From Bacteroidetes bacterium 43-16 (lineage in GTDB: Bacteria > Bacteroidota > Bacteroidia > Chitinophagales > Chitinophagaceae): 64,000 nt of DNA. Under the pieces are notes generated by a model. The model was given only the letters and a program-made list of their open reading frames with translations. It had not been told where the DNA came from and did not search any database. The translations under genes and the position numbers were made by a program. How positions within the stretch are numbered: position 1 is the stretch's first letter; each line of letters starts with the position of its first letter. The stretch lies in assembly GCA_001897525.1 (NCBI GenBank), contig MKTB01000019.1:1-64000 (forward strand). Reading direction: 5' to 3'. This document shows, piece after piece, positions 60,052 to 64,000 of the stretch.

Positions 60052-61074
60052 TTAACGTATAAACAAAACCTGCAGGCCCATTTCTGTATAATATTTCCCG
60101 GGGATGAGTGCTTTGCCCCGAGCGCGGTCCAGTAGAAAGCTGTAACTATTGGCAGCACCATAGTTCACATCAGAACTACCTTCCTTCTCGCTACGGTTTA
60201 CCTTATATACCCAGATCATAGCTCCTTCTTTTCCTACCACCTTCATATTTTTATTGACCGTTAGTTTTACCTTCCCGTCTCCTGTAGTATAATATATATG
60301 TTGTGCATCAGAACCGGTTTCGCGGAAAGATAGATCAGGTGCTTCAATGCTTGCCGCATACTCCGGTCCGCTGGCAGTGCCCATCCTGCGTGCTGCAGGG
60401 TTCAGCAGGCGGTCCAGGTACAGGTCGCTTTGCACGAAACTGTTGATCGTTTTGATCAATTCAAATTTACCGTTAAATACATAAGTATGGGCACCGCCAA
60501 ACAGCACACCTACCTCTTGGGAGTTGCCATCGGGCAGTTCCAGTACTTCATTAGAAAAAGAAGTAGCTTCCAGCTGGTGCAGGAGCACAAACTGATCGCC
60601 CTTCAGGGCCAGTACATGAGCCTTTTTTCCTGCTTTAGCGATCAGGAAGCCATCGGGGATAAGGTCGCGTTTCGGGAAAAAGTCAGCATACAGGCCGGGC
60701 AGGCTGTAGCGCAGTTTCATATTACCGTCATACAAGACACTTTTCTTATGGGCAATGACGTGCAGGTATTCTTTATTATTCAGATCAACGGTCGGCTGAG
60801 TACGGACTACGGGCAGGCTTTTCTCCCAGGCTCCGGTTTGTTTATTGAAGGGTCTTACGGTATCTTGTTGCCATAAGAGAAAATATTTGTTTGAAATTTC
60901 GAGGGCCTCATTGTCCTTATGTGGCTCAAGAACTTCTTCCAGGGTAGCGATCTCTACAATACCCTTCTGCCCGTTCACCGAAAACACTTCATACTTATTG
61001 GCCTGTTGGGCAAAAAGGGCCTTGCTGCTGCAGAGCAGTAGCAGCGCTGTATGGATAAAGAATTTATAAGACAT
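60052..61074 (-). CDS. Exported protein, unknown function
   Basis: The 340-residue protein has a signal peptide ('FIHTALLLLCSSKALFAQ') and beta-rich repeats of the type 'YEVFSVNGQKGIVEIATLEE' and 'FGGAHTYVFNGKFELIKTIN', suggesting a propeller or WG-like fold. No catalytic motif is visible. It stands alone, with its 3' end facing the palindromic repeat. Confidence 0.7.
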   Translation of the reverse strand: MSYKFFIHTALLLLCSSKALFAQQANKYEVFSVNGQKGIVEIATLEEVLEPHKDNEALEISNKYFLLWQQDTVRPFNKQTGAWEKSLPVVRTQPTVDLNNKEYLHVIAHKKSVLYDGNMKLRYSLPGLYADFFPKRDLIPDGFLIAKAGKKAHVLALKGDQFVLLHQLEATSFSNEVLELPDGNSQEVGVLFGGAHTYVFNGKFELIKTINSFVQSDLYLDRLLNPAARRMGTASGPEYAASIEAPDLSFRETGSDAQHIYYTTGDGKVKLTVNKNMKVVGKEGAMIWVYKVNRSEKEGSSDVNYGAANSYSFLLDRARGKALIPGKYYTEMGLQVLFIR

Positions 61075-61142
61075 TTGATATTTATATTTATTGTAAAAAA
61101 TGCACTGAACCTTCCGATCGATAAATTTAAAAACAAAAGTAT

Positions 61143-61571
61143 TTATCGATACATTGCCTGCATTCCTTCCATCAGGGTAACATTACTCTCATTAATACGT
61201 TCCACCCTGCCTTTAAGGATCACCTGGTCAAAATTATTTACAGTGTTTTTTAAACCAGGATCTTTACAATGCACCACAATGCCCTTTTTAAACTTTATAT
61301 CATAAAAAAAGACAACATCATTATTCACTTCACTGACCTTACCTTTTATATATATTTCTTTGTCTTTTAGCTGTGCGATCAGTTGCTCAGGATGCTGTGC
61401 CAGTGCCTCTGTCAGGTCATATACATGATAGACCTGCTGTGTGCTGTCTATTAAAACAATTTGCTCCTTTTTGGCCGGATCATTTATAGCGCTGTTTTCC
61501 TGAAGTTTTGTTTGATCACTTCCGCAGGCTGTTAAGCACAGTAACAAAAAGGGTAAATAAGCCTTTATCAT
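61143..61571 (-). CDS. Lipoprotein with an OB-fold, tRNA_anti-like
   Basis: The 142-residue protein has a lipoprotein signal 'MIKAYLPFLLLCLTAC' and an OB-fold-type domain with 'LKDKEIYIKGKVSEVNNDVV', 'KKGIVVHCKDPGLKNTV' and 'DQVILKGRVERINESNVTLM', resembling the tRNA_anti-like group. It is probably a periplasmic or outer-membrane lipoprotein, not an RNA binder. An ATG at 61589 is an alternative start that overlaps the upstream stop; the ATG at 61571 gives a cleaner signal. It probably forms an operon with the gene at 61579. Confidence 0.75.
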   Translation of the reverse strand: MIKAYLPFLLLCLTACGSDQTKLQENSAINDPAKKEQIVLIDSTQQVYHVYDLTEALAQHPEQLIAQLKDKEIYIKGKVSEVNNDVVFFYDIKFKKGIVVHCKDPGLKNTVNNFDQVILKGRVERINESNVTLMEGMQAMYR

Positions 61572-61578
61572 GCAGGTT

Positions 61579-61992
61579 TTATTTTTCATATAAGTAAATA
61601 ATGGCTTTAAAAATAAGTAAAAGGACAATGATTAAATAGTCTTTTACAAACATTGCAATGAAATCTTTTTTACTAAAATTCCCCTGGGTTACACTATCTG
61701 GTGGAAAATCCTGATCAACATAAATCTTAATGGGTTTACCTGCCTGGTGCTTAAATAGTTTTTCTTCAATTTTTTCTTCAATAAGCATCTCTCTACCCTC
61801 AAATTCAAACTTCGAGGTTAGAGTATAGGTCAGGGGTTCATCTTCATCAAAGATCACATTCTTATCAATATGCACCACAACTCCTTCTACGACTATTGCT
61901 CTCCTGATCTTCATGGATCGCTGAATGAACCGGTAACTTGATCTCGCTATTGAAAAGATCAACACACCCCAAAATATTAAGCTAAAAATCAT
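61579..61992 (-). CDS. DUF3592-like two-helix membrane protein
   Basis: The 137-residue protein has an N-terminal and a C-terminal membrane helix flanking a beta-type middle ('AIVVEGVVVHIDKN', 'YTLTSKFEFEGREMLIEEKI', 'GKPIKIYVDQDFPPDS'), the layout of DUF3592 proteins. It is likely an inner-membrane protein of unknown role. The stop overlaps an alternative start of the downstream lipoprotein gene, showing close coupling. Confidence 0.75.
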   Translation of the reverse strand: MIFSLIFWGVLIFSIARSSYRFIQRSMKIRRAIVVEGVVVHIDKNVIFDEDEPLTYTLTSKFEFEGREMLIEEKIEEKLFKHQAGKPIKIYVDQDFPPDSVTQGNFSKKDFIAMFVKDYLIIVLLLIFKAIIYLYEK

Positions 61993-62038
61993 ATCTACTT
62001 TACAGATAAAATATAGATCTCAACATCCAACATAAATA

Positions 62039-64000
62039 CTATTTCCTGCCGTTTAATGCCTTGGCTATGGCTTCCAAATGCTCACCAAGCTGGCTCATCT
62101 GGATCATGATCTGGCCCGTACTGTCGGCCTGCCCGATACCTGCCAGCTTATTGTTCTTCACAAAAATGGTTTTGATCGCTTCCCATCTTTCTGCTTCGGT
62201 ATCAGACAGGATGCCCATAATGGATTTTACTTTTAATAAATTGGCTTCGGCATCTGAGGTTAAGGTCTGCGACTCCTGCTCGTAATGGGATAAGATCAGG
62301 GTCTGTACTTCCAGGGCATTCATCAGGGGTACCAGGCGACCAACCATTCGATTCATATTCCGGTAAGAGCCCTGCATTTTAAAAGGCGGCTCTACCCGGT
62401 AGGCATCTTTCATCGCGGCGCTGGCAATGTATTGCTGGTTGACCTGCACGACCACATTGCGTACGGCAATGGCATGACGGAGCACGGCAATGGCATCGTC
62501 CAGCTCTTGCTTCCCGGCATTGGATTCCAGCTCGGGCAGCAAGTCCTGGCCCTGCTCTACGTATTGTACGAGTTGGTAGAAATCGGTCATGCTCTTTAGT
62601 GCAATGTTTTGCAGGTAAGGGTTCTCTGCAATGGCATTTTCCAATAAGCTCAGGTTGAACAGGTGTGCGGTATTGCCCACTACATCGCCCAGGTTATAGA
62701 CATCAGAACGGTTGGCGAGCATATCGGGGATCTTAAAGGCCTCCCCGCTTTCGGTATAAGGGTTACCTGCCATGACTACGCAAAAGCGCTTGCCGCGCAG
62801 GTCGTAGGTCTGGCTTTCACCCTCAAAAATGCCTTCCATCTTACGTTGCCCATCTGCAAGGGAGATAAATTTCTGTAAGAACTCCGGAGAACAGTGTTGT
62901 ATATCGTCTACATACAGCATGACATTATCGGCCATTTCCAAAGCCAGGTTCACCTTTTTAAGTTCTTCGCGTGCCCCGGAGGTACGGGCTTCTGCAGGAT
63001 CAATGGAAGTGATATGATGCCCGATCATTGGCCCGTTCACTTTTACAAAATGTAGTCCCATGGTCTTTGCGAGGTATTCCATCAGGGTGGTTTTACCATA
63101 GCCCGGCGGCGATACCAGTAACAGCATCCCCATCCTCGCGGTACGCTTATCATCACCGGCACTGCCGATCTGCTTGGCCAGGTTATTACCGATCAGCGGG
63201 AAATAGACTTCATTGATCAGTTTATTACGGACAAATGAACTCAGCACTTTGGGCTCGAATTCTGCTATTTTCAGTTCTTTCTGGTAGTCGGCCACGAGCC
63301 TGTTTTTCTCTTCATTGAAGGCCCTGAAGGCCGGCACGGTTTCGGTGGTGAACTGCATCAGCTTTCTTTTAAACTGATGATAATGGAGGGTATAAGCCTG
63401 CTGCACGATCACGTTATGCGTACCTTTCAGGTCTTGTACAATGAGGGTATCATCGGCCGTACTTTCTTTAAAAGTGCCTTCCGGCAAGAGGTACAGCATC
63501 ACCGCTTCGTCCACGTATTCCGGGGCGATGTCATGGGAGCCGCTTTCATAGAATGCCATCAGCCAGTTCTGCAGGATCACGAAACGCTCGTAATGGTCAA
63601 AATCTGCCTGGTCGATATCTGCTCTGAAAGCAGCTTCCTGCTTGTGTTGCTCCAGGTATTGCTCAAATGATTGTTTTAATTGTACGGCTTGCTTGCTCGC
63701 AGTAAAATAAGGATCGGTCGCCAATTCGCGGTAGATATAGAAGGCCATATCTGCCGGTGTCACCGAAGCATTCATCACCACCCTGGCCTGGTATAAAACC
63801 TCGATCTCTTTAGCGATAAAGTCAAACTGGCTGCGCTGCGGAAAGTTGTGCTGGATGGCATAAGCGGTAGCGATCAATCGTTTCAGCTTATTGCGCTCGG
63901 CATCGCTCAATTGCCACCAGAAGAACAAAGCGGCTACTCTTAATTCGGGGGCAAAGCGCAAAACGCCCAGGCGCTCTTCCAGTCCTTTCAAGGCTTGGTA
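62039..64000 (-). CDS. Large AAA+ ATPase of the 'DNA repair ATPase' type, 5' end outside the window
   Basis: At least 653 residues are visible, and the frame stays open to the last base (in-frame Y-Q-A precedes the TTG at 63991), so the start is to the right. The AAA+ core has Walker A 'SPPGYGKTTLMEY', 'NVMLYVDDIQHC' as Walker B, and 'VVMAGNPYTESGEAFKIPDM' as sensor region. In full-length relatives this follows a long N-terminal domain. They are annotated as DNA repair ATPases, but the label has little experimental support. The C-terminus ends 'LGEHLEAIAKALNGRK'. Confidence 0.85.
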   Translation of the reverse strand, partial: YQALKGLEERLGVLRFAPELRVAALFFWWQLSDAERNKLKRLIATAYAIQHNFPQRSQFDFIAKEIEVLYQARVVMNASVTPADMAFYIYRELATDPYFTASKQAVQLKQSFEQYLEQHKQEAAFRADIDQADFDHYERFVILQNWLMAFYESGSHDIAPEYVDEAVMLYLLPEGTFKESTADDTLIVQDLKGTHNVIVQQAYTLHYHQFKRKLMQFTTETVPAFRAFNEEKNRLVADYQKELKIAEFEPKVLSSFVRNKLINEVYFPLIGNNLAKQIGSAGDDKRTARMGMLLLVSPPGYGKTTLMEYLAKTMGLHFVKVNGPMIGHHITSIDPAEARTSGAREELKKVNLALEMADNVMLYVDDIQHCSPEFLQKFISLADGQRKMEGIFEGESQTYDLRGKRFCVVMAGNPYTESGEAFKIPDMLANRSDVYNLGDVVGNTAHLFNLSLLENAIAENPYLQNIALKSMTDFYQLVQYVEQGQDLLPELESNAGKQELDDAIAVLRHAIAVRNVVVQVNQQYIASAAMKDAYRVEPPFKMQGSYRNMNRMVGRLVPLMNALEVQTLILSHYEQESQTLTSDAEANLLKVKSIMGILSDTEAERWEAIKTIFVKNNKLAGIGQADSTGQIMIQMSQLGEHLEAIAKALNGRK

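Noticed and set aside
1-64000. CRISPR arrays, insertion sequences, rRNA genes
   Set aside because: I saw no regularly spaced direct repeats, no DDE transposase and no rRNA-like sequence in the window.

Overview
The window reads as a Bacteroidota chromosome, probably Sphingobacteriales or Chitinophagales. The signs are type IX secretion C-terminal sorting domains, -7 boxes of the TAnnTTTG type, mostly absent Shine-Dalgarno sites in the chromosomal part, a Bacteroidetes-type tra cluster and an OstA-like LPS protein. It has two parts.

Positions 1 to about 28,140 are the right-hand portion of an integrative and conjugative element (ICE). Almost every gene is on the plus strand. An RteC-family regulator (1895) precedes a type IV secretion operon: traE, traF, traG (VirB4 ATPase), traI-like genes, traJ, traK, traL, traM and traN. 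The operon is interrupted by unfamiliar genes. One family of internally repeated 'VDV/LLR/LDPEG' proteins is interleaved with traE-traF-traG. A PAPS-reductase-like (PP-loop) enzyme sits between two helical Tra paralogs. After traN come four large diverged proteins that look like the DUF3945/DUF4099 group, two DNA methyltransferases, a DUF3560 protein, and four tandem small paralogs with an SH3-like N-terminus. The last small paralog is translationally coupled to a serine-recombinase homolog whose catalytic serine position is glycine. A terminator, a 50-residue ORF with a strong ribosome site and an intact large serine recombinase follow. The recombinase frame runs antisense through tRNA-Glu(UUC) and its promoter, which marks the integration site. 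No relaxase, coupling protein, left end or oriT is visible, so they must lie to the left of the window.

Positions 28,143 to 64,000 are core chromosome: tRNA-Glu, a MarC-family protein, type IX cargo proteins, a trans-sulfuration PLP enzyme, OstA-like protein, an acyltransferase, a phosphoethanolamine-transferase-like sulfatase-fold enzyme, a DUF434/SDR pair, two atypical tRNA-like genes, 4-hydroxyphenylpyruvate dioxygenase, D-Ala-D-Ala ligase followed by a PASTA protein, an ABC ATPase, a YihY/BrkB protein, an S41 peptidase, a dicarboxylate symporter, a rhomboid protease, an acetate-transporter homolog, and a large AAA+ ATPase cut by the window end. Two chromosomal genes carry +1 changes in homopolymer runs (A8 at 33594-33601; C5 near 58838). 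These are either real pseudogenes or sequencing errors.

The strongest candidates for undescribed biology are the four-paralog array coupled to the serine-less recombinase, the two expanded paralog families inside the transfer region, and the PP-loop enzyme inside the tra operon. Functions proposed for these are inference; only their sequence relationships are seen directly.
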